64,000 bases of DNA from Candidatus Centipeda massiliensis (GCF_900290285.1 NZ_LT985756.1:88390-152389), one strand, 5' to 3'; counted from the first letter of the stretch, positions 50,637 through 59,552 are shown. Numbers and translations are program-made. Notes: generated by a model from the letters alone, not told the origin.

Positions 50637-51749
50637 ATGAATAATACAAAGGCACCGTTCCGCTATGATATTGTCGGGAGTTTCCTGCGCCCCGCCGCGC
50701 TCATGAAGATGCGCGAAGCATTTGCAAGCGGGAATGCCACAGCTGAGGAACTGCGCCAGGCAGGGGACGCAGCGATCCGCGACCTCGTCGCAAAGGAGAA
50801 TGAGGTCGGGCTCTGTGCGGTCACGGACGGGGAGTTCCGTCGCCGCTACTGGCACCTCGACTTTCTCGCGGCACTCGGCGGCGTGGAGGAGGTCGGCGCT
50901 GCGCATTGGTCGGTCGCATTCAAGGGCGCACAGCCAAAGGCGGCGACGGTAAAAATCGTGGACAAGGTGGACTTCGGCTCGCATCCGTTCCTCGATCACT
51001 TCCGGTTTTTGAAGGATTGCGCGGGAGATGCCATCGCAAAGATGACGATCCCCTCGCCCAGTATGCTGCACCTCATCTGCTGCGTGCGCGCGACGGACTA
51101 CGCGCCGATTGCGCGCTACGAGAATGAAGATGCGCTCTTTGAGGACATTGCACGCGCCTATCAGAAGGCAATCCGGGCTTTCTACGAGGCGGGCTGCCGC
51201 TATCTGCAGCTCGACGACACGTCCTGGGGTGAGTTCTGCGATCCGGAGAAGCGTGCGGCATACGAGGCGCGCGGCTTCGACCTCGACCGCATCGAACGTG
51301 CCTATGTTGCGATGATCAACCGCGCACTGGAGGCAAAGCCCGCGGACATGACGATCACCATGCATATCTGCCGCGGCAATTTCCGCTCGACATGGTTCTC
51401 CTCCGGCGGCTATGAGCCCGTCGCAGAGATTCTCTTCGGCGGCTGCAAGGTTGACGGCTTCTTTCTCGAATACGACTCTGACCGCGCGGGTGGATTCGCA
51501 CCGCTCGATCACATCAAGGATCAGCGTGTCGTGCTCGGACTTGTCACCTCGAAGTCGGGCGCACTCGAAAAGAGGGAGGATATCATCGCACGCATCCATG
51601 AGGCGGAAAAGCACGTTCCGCTCGATCAGCTCTGCCTCAGCCCGCAGTGCGGTTTCTCCTCAACCGAGGAGGGCAACATCCTGACGGAGGAGGAGCAGTG
51701 GAACAAGCTGCGCTTCATCAAAGAGGTCGCGGAATCGGTTTGGAAATAG
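50637..51749 (+). CDS. MetE C-terminal-like cobalamin-independent methyltransferase (YxjG/YxjH type)
   Basis: A 370-residue protein corresponding to the catalytic, C-terminal half of MetE. The zinc-binding set is visible as HICRGN (His and Cys) and SPQCGFSS (Cys), with TDGEFRR near residue 60 and DDTSW preceding. Such short enzymes use simple methyl donors rather than polyglutamyl folate and are often involved in methionine salvage. GGAGG precedes the ATG; a consensus TATAAT is at 50596-50601. No S-box leader is present. It is monocistronic, with a terminator after it. Confidence 0.9.
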   Translation: MNNTKAPFRYDIVGSFLRPAALMKMREAFASGNATAEELRQAGDAAIRDLVAKENEVGLCAVTDGEFRRRYWHLDFLAALGGVEEVGAAHWSVAFKGAQPKAATVKIVDKVDFGSHPFLDHFRFLKDCAGDAIAKMTIPSPSMLHLICCVRATDYAPIARYENEDALFEDIARAYQKAIRAFYEAGCRYLQLDDTSWGEFCDPEKRAAYEARGFDLDRIERAYVAMINRALEAKPADMTITMHICRGNFRSTWFSSGGYEPVAEILFGGCKVDGFFLEYDSDRAGGFAPLDHIKDQRVVLGLVTSKSGALEKREDIIARIHEAEKHVPLDQLCLSPQCGFSSTEEGNILTEEEQWNKLRFIKEVAESVWK

Positions 51750-51771
51750 AAACCTTCATCGTGTAAAGTGC

Positions 51772-51816
51772 AAAACGGCGACGCATCAGTCATCTCGACC
51801 GATGCGTCGCTGTTTT
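51772..51816 (+). terminator. Terminator after the MetE-like gene
   Basis: GCGACGCATC and GATGCGTCGC pair around a 13-base loop and are followed by a T-run. It sits between convergent genes. Confidence 0.85.
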
Positions 51817-51828
51817 TTCTATGCGTAT

Positions 51829-52440
51829 TTACTTGATAAACCCAACCTGCTTGCAGATCTCCGCGCACGCTTTTTCCTTGCGTTCGTTGAAGATCACCTT
51901 GTTCTCCTCGAAGATGTTGCGCCCGTGACTGTCGATGGAGACGATGAGGGGACCAAACTCCTTCACCTTGCATGTCCAGAGAGTCTCCGGCATGCCGAGG
52001 TCGAGCCAATTCGCAGCGACAATCTCCTCGACGCATTCGGCGGCGACAACGGCGCAGCCCGCCGGGAATACACAGTGGAGCGCCTTGTGGTCGCGGCACC
52101 CGCGCATCGTGCCGTCCTTCATGCCGCCCTTGCCGATGATCAGGCGCACGCCCGTTTCCGCGATGAACGCCTCCTCAAATTTCTCCATACGCATACTGGT
52201 CGTGGGACCGACCGTGACCATCTCATACTTTCCCTCGCTATGCTTGCGGATGATCGGTCCTGCGTGGAGAATCGCGCCGTCCTTTACGTCGACGGGGAGT
52301 TTTCGTCCCTCCTCAATGACGCGGCGATGCGCCACGTCGCGGCAGGTTGTAAGGTATCCCGTGAGGTAGATCACGTCACCGACGTTGATGTCCGCGAGAT
52401 CTTCGGGCTGAATCGGGGTTGTCAGAACTTTCTTCTCCAT
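51829..52440 (-). CDS. ttdB: L-tartrate dehydratase/class I fumarase-type beta subunit
   Basis: A 203-residue beta subunit of the iron-sulfur tartrate/fumarate hydratase family. It has [20 protein letters not shown] near residue 25, [18 protein letters not shown] and [10 protein letters not shown], typical of TtdB and of the C-terminal half of class I fumarase. With TtdA it dehydrates L-tartrate to oxaloacetate, or hydrates fumarate. It overlaps the alpha-subunit gene by one base. Presence of a DASS transporter and divergent LysR gene, as in E. coli ttd, favours the tartrate role. Confidence 0.88.
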   Translation of the reverse strand: MEKKVLTTPIQPEDLADINVGDVIYLTGYLTTCRDVAHRRVIEEGRKLPVDVKDGAILHAGPIIRKHSEGKYEMVTVGPTTSMRMEKFEEAFIAETGVRLIIGKGGMKDGTMRGCRDHKALHCVFPAGCAVVAAECVEEIVAANWLDLGMPETLWTCKVKEFGPLIVSIDSHGRNIFEENKVIFNERKEKACAEICKQVGFIK

Positions 52441-53339
52441 CAGAAATCCACCTCCGCGTGTGAGAGAATCCTATAGTCGAGGTTCCTGTCAAAGACGATG
52501 TGTCCGCGCCTGTGTGACCAGCAGCCGACGTTCACGGCGACGCCGATCACAGACGGATGGCGCGCGCTGTTCTCGATGTTGACACCGAGCACGGAGTGCT
52601 TCCCCATCAGTCCCTGCGGTCCGAGGCCGATGGCGTTGATGCCGTCCTCGAGCAGCTGCTCCATCTTGGCGGCGCGCGGGTTCGGATTATGCGAGCCGAT
52701 CGGGCGCATGAGCGCCTTCTTCGAATGGAGTGCCGCGACCTCGACCGATGTGCCGACACCGACGCCGACGAGGAGCGGCGGGCAGGCGTTCAACCCGTAG
52801 CTCGTCATGACATCGAGAACGAAGCGCGTCACGCCCTCGTAGCCCTCGCCCGGCATGAGCACCATCGCCTTGCCCGGCAGCGTACAACCGCCGCCCGCCA
52901 TGTACGTATGGATCTCGATGTCGTCACGCTCGGGCACGATCTCCCAGAAAATCGAGGGAATCTGCTTGCCGACGTTCTTGCCTGTGTTGAACTCGTCAAA
53001 CGTCTCCACGGCGTTGTGACGCAACGGTGCATCCACCGTCGCCTGCACGACCGCTGCGTGCAGGATCTCCTCCATCTCAGCCATGTACGGAAAGTTCGAC
53101 CCGCATTTGAGAAAGAATTGCGCTGCACCCGTGTCCTGACAGCTCGGGCGGTTCAGCTTCACCGCAAGTTCCTGATTCCTTTCCATCGTTTCATAGATGG
53201 ACTTTGCAAGAGGAGCGTCCTCCTGCGCGGCGAGTTCCGCGATCTTTGCGCGCACATCGTCCGGCAGACGCTTGCCCGTGTACGCCACGAACTTTGCGAG
53301 CACATCCGTCATGCGCGCAGAGGCTTCCGCTTTCGTCAT
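52440..53339 (-). CDS. ttdA: L-tartrate dehydratase/class I fumarase-type alpha subunit
   Basis: A 299-residue alpha subunit (E. coli TtdA has 303). It contains [15 protein letters not shown], with a cluster cysteine near residue 68, and the later [16 protein letters not shown] and [21 protein letters not shown] blocks. It holds the [4Fe-4S] cluster that activates substrate water loss. The gene follows the DASS transporter by about 35 bases. A fumarase role cannot be excluded, but fumC is already present at 25.9 kb. Confidence 0.88.
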   Translation of the reverse strand: MTKAEASARMTDVLAKFVAYTGKRLPDDVRAKIAELAAQEDAPLAKSIYETMERNQELAVKLNRPSCQDTGAAQFFLKCGSNFPYMAEMEEILHAAVVQATVDAPLRHNAVETFDEFNTGKNVGKQIPSIFWEIVPERDDIEIHTYMAGGGCTLPGKAMVLMPGEGYEGVTRFVLDVMTSYGLNACPPLLVGVGVGTSVEVAALHSKKALMRPIGSHNPNPRAAKMEQLLEDGINAIGLGPQGLMGKHSVLGVNIENSARHPSVIGVAVNVGCWSHRRGHIVFDRNLDYRILSHAEVDF

Positions 53340-53374
53340 AGAAATCTCTCCTTTATCCTAATATCAATACACAG

Positions 53375-54775
53375 TTACCAAATCCCGAGGATCTTCCACC
53401 AGACGGAGCCGATGCCGATCCATATAATGATGTTGATGACGGAGCAGACGAAGCCCAGCTTCCACCACTGCCCCTGCGTCACATAGCCCGCACCGAAGTA
53501 GATGGGTGCTGAACCCGTGGAGTAGTGTGTCAGCCCCGCCATGAGGTTCGAGAGGAAGGCGAGCCCAAGTGCCGCAAGATAGGGAGGTGCGCCCGCCGCA
53601 ACGGCAACGGCGAGAAATGCCGCGTACATCGCCGTCGCATGCCCCGACAGACTCGCAAAGCCATAGTGACTGTAGAGATAGACAAGGAAGAGAATGCCGA
53701 GAGTCAGCCCCCATGAGACGCCCGTCATCGCCCCCGTAACGCTTGCTGCGAACCACGGGATGAAGCCGATCTTGTTCAGTGCACCCGCGAGGCTCACAAT
53801 GCCGCCCATCCACATCATACCGTCCCACGCGCCCTTTTCCCCCAGCACATCCTCCCATGTGAGGACATCCGTGAGGAGCATCGCCGTCACACCGAGGAGG
53901 GCGGCAATGGTCGCGTTCACGCCCGTGTAGCCCGACGTACTCCAGAGGAGGAGCGCACCGACAAAGATGCCGCAGATGATTTTCTCATCCCGCGTCATTG
54001 CGCCCATCTCCGTGAGTTTTTCGCGCGCAAGTGACTGTGCCTCGGGCGTCCTCTGAATCTCGGGCGGATAGAGCTTGTAGAGCACATAGGGCAGAACGAT
54101 CATCGAGAGCAGGACGGGCACGATGCCCGCCATCGCCCAGAGCCCCCACGAGATCTCAAGCCCTGCCGTATCCCGTGCGAGCTCCGCCATCAGAGGATTC
54201 GGTGCGCACGCCGTCAGAAAGGCGGCGGCGATCGGCGCATCCACTTGAAACGACACGACGAGGAGGAATGCGCCGATCTTGCGTGCCGTCGCCCCCGGCT
54301 CCGAGCCGAAGACCGAAGCGAGGCTGCGCACAATGGGAAAGAGAATCCCGCCCGAACGTGCCGTGTTCGACGGCGTTGCAGGCGCGATAATAAAATCACT
54401 CAGAACGAGGGTGTAGGCAAGTTTCAGGCTGCTCGACCCGAATTTCAAAATGAGATAATATGCTATCCGCCGCCCCAGCCCCGTCTTGATAAAGCCCTGC
54501 GCGAACAAAAACGCCGACACGATCAGCCAGATCACCGTATTGCTGAAGCCCGCCAGCGCCTCTGCCGGCTTGATCGTATTCGTCAGTGCTGCAAACGTGA
54601 TTGCCGCGAGCGCGACCGTCCCGAGCGGGAATGGCTGTAAAATAAAGCCGAGGATTGTGCCCGCGAAGATTGCGAACAGATGCCAAGCTGCCGGTGTCAG
54701 CCCCTCGGGCACTGGCAGGAACCAGAGGACGGCGATTAGTCCCGCCGTCAGAAAACATCGTACTCCCTTGCTCAA
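53375..54775 (-). CDS. DASS-family dicarboxylate/tartrate transporter (TtdT/CitT-like)
   Basis: A 466-residue membrane protein with about 12 helices of the divalent anion:sodium symporter family. It carries ATPSNTARSGGILFP (SNT motif near residue 150) and THYSTGSAPIYFGAGYV (second STG motif). Relatives exchange tartrate or citrate for succinate. I take the TTG at 54775 as the start because GGGAGGGG lies just upstream; a longer frame would begin inside the upstream repeat element. First gene of a DASS-ttdA-ttdB operon. Confidence 0.87.
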   Translation of the reverse strand: MSKGVRCFLTAGLIAVLWFLPVPEGLTPAAWHLFAIFAGTILGFILQPFPLGTVALAAITFAALTNTIKPAEALAGFSNTVIWLIVSAFLFAQGFIKTGLGRRIAYYLILKFGSSSLKLAYTLVLSDFIIAPATPSNTARSGGILFPIVRSLASVFGSEPGATARKIGAFLLVVSFQVDAPIAAAFLTACAPNPLMAELARDTAGLEISWGLWAMAGIVPVLLSMIVLPYVLYKLYPPEIQRTPEAQSLAREKLTEMGAMTRDEKIICGIFVGALLLWSTSGYTGVNATIAALLGVTAMLLTDVLTWEDVLGEKGAWDGMMWMGGIVSLAGALNKIGFIPWFAASVTGAMTGVSWGLTLGILFLVYLYSHYGFASLSGHATAMYAAFLAVAVAAGAPPYLAALGLAFLSNLMAGLTHYSTGSAPIYFGAGYVTQGQWWKLGFVCSVINIIIWIGIGSVWWKILGIW

Positions 54776-54810
54776 AAGAGTCCCCTCCCGTGATGATAAT
54801 ACACATTGTT

Positions 54811-54980
54811 TTAAGGAAGCACTGATAAATTCAGCACCGCCATCTTGACGTATCTTTTTTGCCCGCACTTCGTCGGCAAATCCTCCACATAGCTTTAGCT
54901 ATGCGTCCGGTTTGCCTCCTTGTTCGGACGAAAAAATCTGCGCCAATCTGACGGACTTCATTTTATCAGCGATTCCTTAA
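54811..54980. mobile_element. MITE-like element with 19-base terminal inverted repeats
   Basis: The 170-bp element starts TTAAGGAAGCACTGATAAA and ends with its near-complement (17 of 19 bases match). It contains internal dyads, notably CATAGCT/AGCTATG and a GGCAAA/TTTGCC pair, but no open frame of its own. TIR ends with TTAA suggest a TTAA-target insertion. It lies about 35 bases upstream of the DASS start, in the divergent intergenic region. Confidence 0.7.
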
Positions 54981-55032
54981 GCGTTTATGCGCCCATTCAT
55001 CCGAGAGAGTCTGCGCAGACCCTTTACTTATT

Positions 55033-55095
55033 TTGCATTATACGCTATCCTTCCTTATAAGTCGAATACGTAAATTCCTATTCTCTCTATAGGAA
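55033..55095 (+). promoter_or_regulatory. LysR-gene promoter and LysR-type dyad
   Basis: TTGCAT (55033-55038), a 17-base spacer and TATAAG (55056-55061). Downstream lies the dyad TTCCTAT-N7-ATAGGAA (55075-55081 and 55089-55095), a symmetrical T-N11-A-type LysR box placed between the start point and the ATG, so autorepression is likely. Confidence 0.65.
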
Positions 55096-55118
55096 AATAG
55101 TTATAAGGAGATAGCTTT

Positions 55119-56036
55119 ATGGAGTTCCGACAGTTTCGCTACATTTTGAAAATCGCCGAGGAGGGTACGCTCTCGCTCGCCGCGAAAAAACTCTACATCT
55201 CACAGCCGTCGCTCTCGCAGTTGCTCGCCGCGCAGGAGAAGAAGATCGGTGCGCCTCTCTTTGACCGCGGCGGCGCACGCCTCACGCCGACCGCCGTCGG
55301 CAGGCTCTACCTCGAAACGGCGCGCTCCATCATCGCGCTCGACGAGGCGTTTCATCAGCAGGTGGATGACTGCGTGCACGGCGCGGCGGGCGACGTGACA
55401 CTCGGACTCACTCAGTTTCGCAGCACACATCTCCTCGCGCCCATGCTCCCCGCCTTTCGCGCGAAGTATCCGAAGATCACACTGCATCTGCGCGAGAACA
55501 CAACCTATCGCCTCGAAGAACTTGCCGAGGCTGGAGAAACGGACTGCATCATCTCGTTGCTGCCGATCAATGAGCACCGCTTTGACTATGATGTACTCTT
55601 CGAGGAGCGGCTCCTGCTCGCTCTCCCGCCCGCGCATCCCATGTGCACGACACTCGGACTTGTCCCCGGTGCGCGCAAAAACATGCCCAAGGTGTCGCTC
55701 GACGCGCTCCGCGAAACACCATTTCTACTGATGCACCGTGAGCAGAAACTCCACGATACGCTCTTCTCTCTCTGCGAGGCGGCGGGCTTCCTGCCTCAGA
55801 TCACGCTCGAAACGCGCAGCATGAACACGGCGCACGCACTTGCGGGTGCGGGACTGGGTGCAGCGATCCTTCCCGAGACGCTGATTGCCGCCGCGCCGCC
55901 CGCGCATCCCCCCTGCTACGCCGCCATCGAGGGGGAGCCGCACCGCACAATCATCCTCGCCCGCGCAAAGAAGCGTTACCTGCCGCGCGCTGTCAATATT
56001 TTCCGCGAGGAGCTGCAGGCGTTCTGTGCGAAGTGA
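55119..56036 (+). CDS. LysR-family regulator (likely of the tartrate locus)
   Basis: A 305-residue LysR-type regulator. An N-terminal winged helix-turn-helix (LSLAAKKLYISQPSLSQLLAAQEKKIG) is followed by a two-lobed substrate-binding domain with a late GAGLGAAILPETL. It is divergent from the DASS-ttdA-ttdB operon, as ttdR is from ttdABT in E. coli, so tartrate-responsive activation is the best guess. AAGGAGA precedes the ATG. Effector not determinable. Confidence 0.9.
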   Translation: MEFRQFRYILKIAEEGTLSLAAKKLYISQPSLSQLLAAQEKKIGAPLFDRGGARLTPTAVGRLYLETARSIIALDEAFHQQVDDCVHGAAGDVTLGLTQFRSTHLLAPMLPAFRAKYPKITLHLRENTTYRLEELAEAGETDCIISLLPINEHRFDYDVLFEERLLLALPPAHPMCTTLGLVPGARKNMPKVSLDALRETPFLLMHREQKLHDTLFSLCEAAGFLPQITLETRSMNTAHALAGAGLGAAILPETLIAAAPPAHPPCYAAIEGEPHRTIILARAKKRYLPRAVNIFREELQAFCAK

Positions 56037-56045
56037 ACACGAAAA

Positions 56046-56086
56046 AAGATTGCTGCAGGAAGCTTTTTACTTCGTACAACAATCTT
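56046..56086 (+). terminator. Imperfect terminator hairpin after the LysR gene
   Basis: AAGATTG and CAATCTT form the outer arms, with GGAAG/CTTC inside; the 3' side is only moderately T-rich. It lies between convergent genes. Confidence 0.45.
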
Positions 56087-56102
56087 CATTTATCGGTAGT
56101 GA

Positions 56103-56522
56103 TTATTTCACGACATCTCCGTGCCAGTCCTTGATGCCGCCCATCTCGACGATGTTCGTGTAGCCCATGTCGGCGAGTTTCTGCGCCGCCTGCTGGCTGC
56201 GTGCACCGCTGCGGCAGTAGACGAAGATCTTCTGCGCCTTGTCGGGCAGCTCCTTCGGCGGTGTGGTGTTGATCGACTCATTCGGGATATTGATCGCGTG
56301 CGGGATGTGACCGCCCGCGAACTCTCCCGATGTCCGCACATCGACGATCAGATAGCCCTGCTCCGCCGCCATCATCTTTGCCGCCTCATCCGAGGTCACG
56401 CGCTGAAATGCTGCCATACTCTGCTCCTTTCCTCCGTTTGTCTCGGAAGACTGTGCACTGCCGCAGCCGCAGAGTCCCAATGTTAAAACGCTCAAACAAA
56501 GAAATATAAATAATTTACGCAT
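56103..56522 (-). CDS. Rhodanese-domain lipoprotein (copy 2)
   Basis: A 139-residue exported protein. The signal sequence ends at the lipobox LCGC (about residues 17-20), and a single rhodanese domain follows, with the active-site loop YCRSGARSQQAA (Cys near residue 103). Rhodaneses carry a persulfide on this cysteine for sulfur transfer. It is a close paralogue of the neighbouring gene (shared GYTNIVEMGGIKDWHG-type ending). Surface or periplasmic location follows from the lipobox. Confidence 0.9.
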   Translation of the reverse strand: MRKLFIFLCLSVLTLGLCGCGSAQSSETNGGKEQSMAAFQRVTSDEAAKMMAAEQGYLIVDVRTSGEFAGGHIPHAINIPNESINTTPPKELPDKAQKIFVYCRSGARSQQAAQKLADMGYTNIVEMGGIKDWHGDVVK

Positions 56523-56543
56523 AGATTCACCTCATCAAACAAA

Positions 56544-56948
56544 TTACTTCACAACCTCCCCATGCCAGTCCTGAATCCCGCCCATTTCCACGATGTTCTT
56601 ATAGCCCATGTGGGCAAGGCGGTTGGCGACGTTCATACTACGAACCCCCTTGACACAGTAGACGAAGATCATCTGGTTTCGGTCGAGCAGTTCTTGGGGA
56701 GGACTCTCCCCGATGCTGTCCATCGGTATGTTGATCGCGTTTGGGATATGCCCCTTGGCGAACTCCTCCGGGCTGCGCACGTCGAGAATCAAATAGTTCT
56801 GTTCGCGCTGCATGAGCACCTGCGCCTCATCGGCGGTAATGCGCCGATACTTCGCCTGATCCTTTCGTTCCTCCACGGTATCCCCCGCACAGCCGGCGAT
56901 GGTAAAGCCCATCACAATGAGCAGCAGCATCGCCAAGATCTTCCCCAT
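56544..56948 (-). CDS. Rhodanese-domain lipoprotein (copy 1)
   Basis: A 134-residue lipoprotein with lipobox IAGC at residues 17-20 and a rhodanese domain; the active-site loop is YCVKGVRSMNVA. The loop differs from copy 2 (charged Lys replaces Arg-Ser), hinting at different acceptors. It lies between a TauE/SafE exporter and the second rhodanese, with spacing of 21 to 39 bases, suggesting one sulfur-handling operon. Confidence 0.9.
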   Translation of the reverse strand: MGKILAMLLLIVMGFTIAGCAGDTVEERKDQAKYRRITADEAQVLMQREQNYLILDVRSPEEFAKGHIPNAINIPMDSIGESPPQELLDRNQMIFVYCVKGVRSMNVANRLAHMGYKNIVEMGGIQDWHGEVVK

Positions 56949-56987
56949 AAAAATTCCCCCAAACTCTCTCTGCCGCGCAGCAGCAAT

Positions 56988-57758
56988 CTATCGAAAGAAC
57001 ACCATAATCATACCACCGATCGTCGGCAGCGCGACAATCCAGAAACGCAGCACAGGGAGCGGCGCAAGATGCGTCAGCTTCGCTCCGAAGAATGACCCAA
57101 CGGAAAGCGCGACAAGTGTCTGAATAAAGAGCCACGGCTCGAGCTGCCCGTAGAGAATGTAGCCGATTCCGCCGCTGATCGAGATCGGCACAATGATCAT
57201 CATCGTCGTTCCGATTGCCTGTAGAAGCGGCACGCCGAATACGACCATGAGCGCGATCTGAATGTACGCTGCAGAACCGATGCCGAACGCTCCCGAGAGG
57301 ACGCCGCAGAGGAAGCCGACAGGCAGCCCGTAGAGGTAGAGCCGCCGCCCCGTCAAGAGTTCCTCCCGCACAGAAATCTGCCGCCCGAGCCACTCCGCCT
57401 GATAGATGCGCAGGTAGAGGAGAGAGGCACTTGAGAGCAGCATGATCCCTGTAAAGAGGCTCAGATGCGGCGCCTCAATGTGGTTCGAGAGAACGGCACC
57501 AATGAGTGCTCCAACGAGTCCGCCCGTACCGAGCACCGTACCCGTCAGCGGAACGACCTCGCGCTCACGGTAGTGACTGATCGCGCCCGAAAGCGTGGTG
57601 AACGCCATCGAGCCGAGCGCGACGGCAAGCGCCTGATGGATCGGAACGCCAAAGCCCACGACGAGCAGCGTGATGATAACGCCGCTGCCGCCCGCCCCGA
57701 CAAAGCCAATGAGCCCTCCCATAAACAGCATAGACAGAAACAGCATCGCAATCTCCAA
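56988..57758 (-). CDS. TauE/SafE (TSUP) family sulfur-compound permease
   Basis: A 256-residue membrane protein of about eight helices with the duplicated family pattern GFVGAGGSGVIITLLVVGFG near the start and GAFGIGSAAYIQIALMVVFG midway. TSUP members transport thiosulfate, sulfite or sulfonates, and pairing with rhodanese lipoproteins suggests thiosulfate or persulfide traffic. It is the first gene of the unit. Substrate is inferred from context only. Confidence 0.86.
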   Translation of the reverse strand: MEIAMLFLSMLFMGGLIGFVGAGGSGVIITLLVVGFGVPIHQALAVALGSMAFTTLSGAISHYREREVVPLTGTVLGTGGLVGALIGAVLSNHIEAPHLSLFTGIMLLSSASLLYLRIYQAEWLGRQISVREELLTGRRLYLYGLPVGFLCGVLSGAFGIGSAAYIQIALMVVFGVPLLQAIGTTMMIIVPISISGGIGYILYGQLEPWLFIQTLVALSVGSFFGAKLTHLAPLPVLRFWIVALPTIGGMIMVFFR

Positions 57759-57790
57759 ACAAGGAGGACAGTCCCCGCCTCCATAAACAC

Positions 57791-57813
57791 AAAAGGAGCT
57801 GCATAGCAGCCCC
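57791..57813 (-). terminator. Terminator of the tRNA-Glu pair
   Basis: Reverse strand: GGGGCTGC and GCAGCTCC pair around a three-base loop and are followed by TTTT. It lies 12 bases beyond the 3' end of the second-read tRNA. Confidence 0.75.
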
Positions 57814-57825
57814 TATCTATTACGA

Positions 57826-57900
57826 TGGTGACGCCTATGGGATTCGAACCCATGAACCCGCCGTGAGAGGGCGGTGTCTTAACCACTTGACGAAGGCGCC
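57826..57900 (-). tRNA. tRNA-Glu(CTC), second in transcription order
   Basis: A 75-base cloverleaf including an encoded CCA. The acceptor arm GGCGCCT pairs with AGGCGTC (one G-U), and the anticodon stem CCGCC/GGCGG encloses loop CTCTCAC, giving anticodon CTC, which reads GAG. The T-arm GGGTTCGAATCCC is standard. It is identical to the upstream copy. Confidence 0.96.
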
Positions 57901-57908
57901 GATGAAAT

Positions 57909-57983
57909 TGGTGACGCCTATGGGATTCGAACCCATGAACCCGCCGTGAGAGGGCGGTGTCTTAACCACTTGACGAAGGCGCC
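57909..57983 (-). tRNA. tRNA-Glu(CTC), first in transcription order
   Basis: Identical in all 75 bases, including CCA, to the copy at 57826-57900, with eight bases between them. Anticodon CTC. A promoter at 58002-58030 precedes it, and gltX lies just upstream on the same strand. Confidence 0.96.
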
Positions 57984-58001
57984 ACTATGTCAACAGGAGA
58001 T

Positions 58002-58030
58002 ACTATATCATGGAATTCAAAAAAACGCAA
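58002..58030 (-). promoter_or_regulatory. Promoter of the tRNA-Glu pair
   Basis: Reverse strand: TTGCGT (58025-58030), a 17-base spacer and TATAGT (58002-58007). The start would be about 12 bases before the tRNA 5' end. It suggests the tRNAs are not wholly dependent on gltX transcription. Confidence 0.6.
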
Positions 58031-58051
58031 GTATTTTTTTGCAGGACATTC

Positions 58052-59524
58052 CTACGCCGATAGCTGTGCAAGCGCTTCCTTAAGACGCGCGAGTCCAGCC
58101 TCCCTGCCAAGGATGGCAAGGATCTCCGTCGCACCGCCCGGCGTCACTGCCTGCCCCGCCGCAGCGATGCGCAGGATCCACATGACGGTGCCCTTCTTCC
58201 ACCCCTCGCGCTCAATGCACTCTTCGAGCAGCGCATAGAGAAGATCGTTCTCCCAGCGCTCTGCGGGCAGTGCCGCGAGGATCGTGATGAGTTCGGGCAG
58301 AAGCTGCTTTGCCGCCTCCGGCGTGACCTTGTTGCGCTTATTCTCATAAAGCGCGGCGTCAAATGGCGGCGGCTCAATGAGAAATGCAATCGCCGGCCGC
58401 ACATCGGAGAGCTTGGTGACGCGCGTGCGCAGGAGGCGCGCAATCGTCGCCCACTGCTCCTCGATGTGTGCGGGCAGTTCCCCCGCATAGGGGCGTGCGG
58501 CGGCAGCAAAATCCGCATCCGACATCGCCTTGAAATACTCCCCGCACATCCAGCCGAGCTTGTCGTAGTCGAAAACGGCGGGCGACTTCGAGAGCCCCTC
58601 AAGCGAGAACGATTCGATCAGCTCGTCCATCGAGAATATTTCCTGATTCGTCGTCTTCGGGTTCCAGCCGAGAAGTGCCACATAGTTGACAATCGCCTCG
58701 GCGGGATAGCCCATCTTCACGAGATCGTCAAAGCTCGTTGCCCCGTGCCGCTTGGAGAGTTTGCTCGTTTTGCCCGTCGCGTCATCACGTCCCATGACAG
58801 GAGCGAGATGGACGAACACAGGTGCCTCCCAGCCGAACGCCTCATAGAGAAGGACGTGCTTCGGCGTCGATGTGATGAACTCCGTCCCTCGGATGATGTG
58901 GGATACCTTCATGAGGTGATCGTCAACGACATTTGCAAAGTTATACGTCGGCATGCCGTCGCGCTTCAAAAGAACCTGATCCTCAAGCTCCGTATTCGGG
59001 ATCGTGACATTTCCATGAAGAACATCGTAGAACGTCGTCTCGCCGACAAGCGGCATCTTCTGACGGATGACATACGCCTCGCCGCGCGCAAGATGTTCCT
59101 CCACCTCAGCGGCGCTAAGCTCACGGCACGTGCGCGGGTAGCCTCCGAACGACTTCTCCGCGTCCGTCTCCGGCTCCTCCGTATGGCTGCAGAAGCAGCG
59201 ATAGGCGTGCCCGCTCGCAACAAGCTGCTCTGCGTATTTCTTATAGATATCCATACGCTCGCTTTGGACGTATGGTCCATAGTCGCCGCCAATATCATCC
59301 GGTCCCTCGTCCGGCACAATGCCCGCCGCATCGAGCGTACGGCGGATAAAGTCCACCGCATCCGCGACGTAGCGATTGCGGTCGGTATCCTCAATCCGCA
59401 GGATGAACGTCCCATCATTGGCACGCGCAAACAGATAGGCATAGAGTGCCGTGCGCAGGTTGCCGATGTGCATATAGCCCGTCGGACTCGGTGCAAAACG
59501 TGTGCGAATCTCCGTAGTTGTCAA
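58052..59524 (-). CDS. gltX: Glutamate-tRNA ligase
   Basis: A 490-residue class I aminoacyl-tRNA synthetase. The HIGH motif is in APSPTGYMHIGNLRTALY, the KMSKS loop is present as SKLSKRHG near residue 248, and FILRIEDTDRNR binds the substrate. I place the start at the TTG at 59524, seven bases after GGGGGA; a TTG five codons earlier is possible. It lies directly upstream of two of its cognate tRNA genes. Whether it also charges tRNA-Gln cannot be told here. Confidence 0.95.
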   Translation of the reverse strand: MTTTEIRTRFAPSPTGYMHIGNLRTALYAYLFARANDGTFILRIEDTDRNRYVADAVDFIRRTLDAAGIVPDEGPDDIGGDYGPYVQSERMDIYKKYAEQLVASGHAYRCFCSHTEEPETDAEKSFGGYPRTCRELSAAEVEEHLARGEAYVIRQKMPLVGETTFYDVLHGNVTIPNTELEDQVLLKRDGMPTYNFANVVDDHLMKVSHIIRGTEFITSTPKHVLLYEAFGWEAPVFVHLAPVMGRDDATGKTSKLSKRHGATSFDDLVKMGYPAEAIVNYVALLGWNPKTTNQEIFSMDELIESFSLEGLSKSPAVFDYDKLGWMCGEYFKAMSDADFAAAARPYAGELPAHIEEQWATIARLLRTRVTKLSDVRPAIAFLIEPPPFDAALYENKRNKVTPEAAKQLLPELITILAALPAERWENDLLYALLEECIEREGWKKGTVMWILRIAAAGQAVTPGGATEILAILGREAGLARLKEALAQLSA

Positions 59525-59552
59525 CGTTGTTTCCCCCAAACTCCAAGTTGTC

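Noticed and set aside
54776-54868. N-terminal extension of the DASS transporter into the repeat element
   Set aside because: The extra 31 residues would be encoded by the MITE-like sequence; a TTG at 54775 has an ideal ribosome-binding site and gives normal family length.
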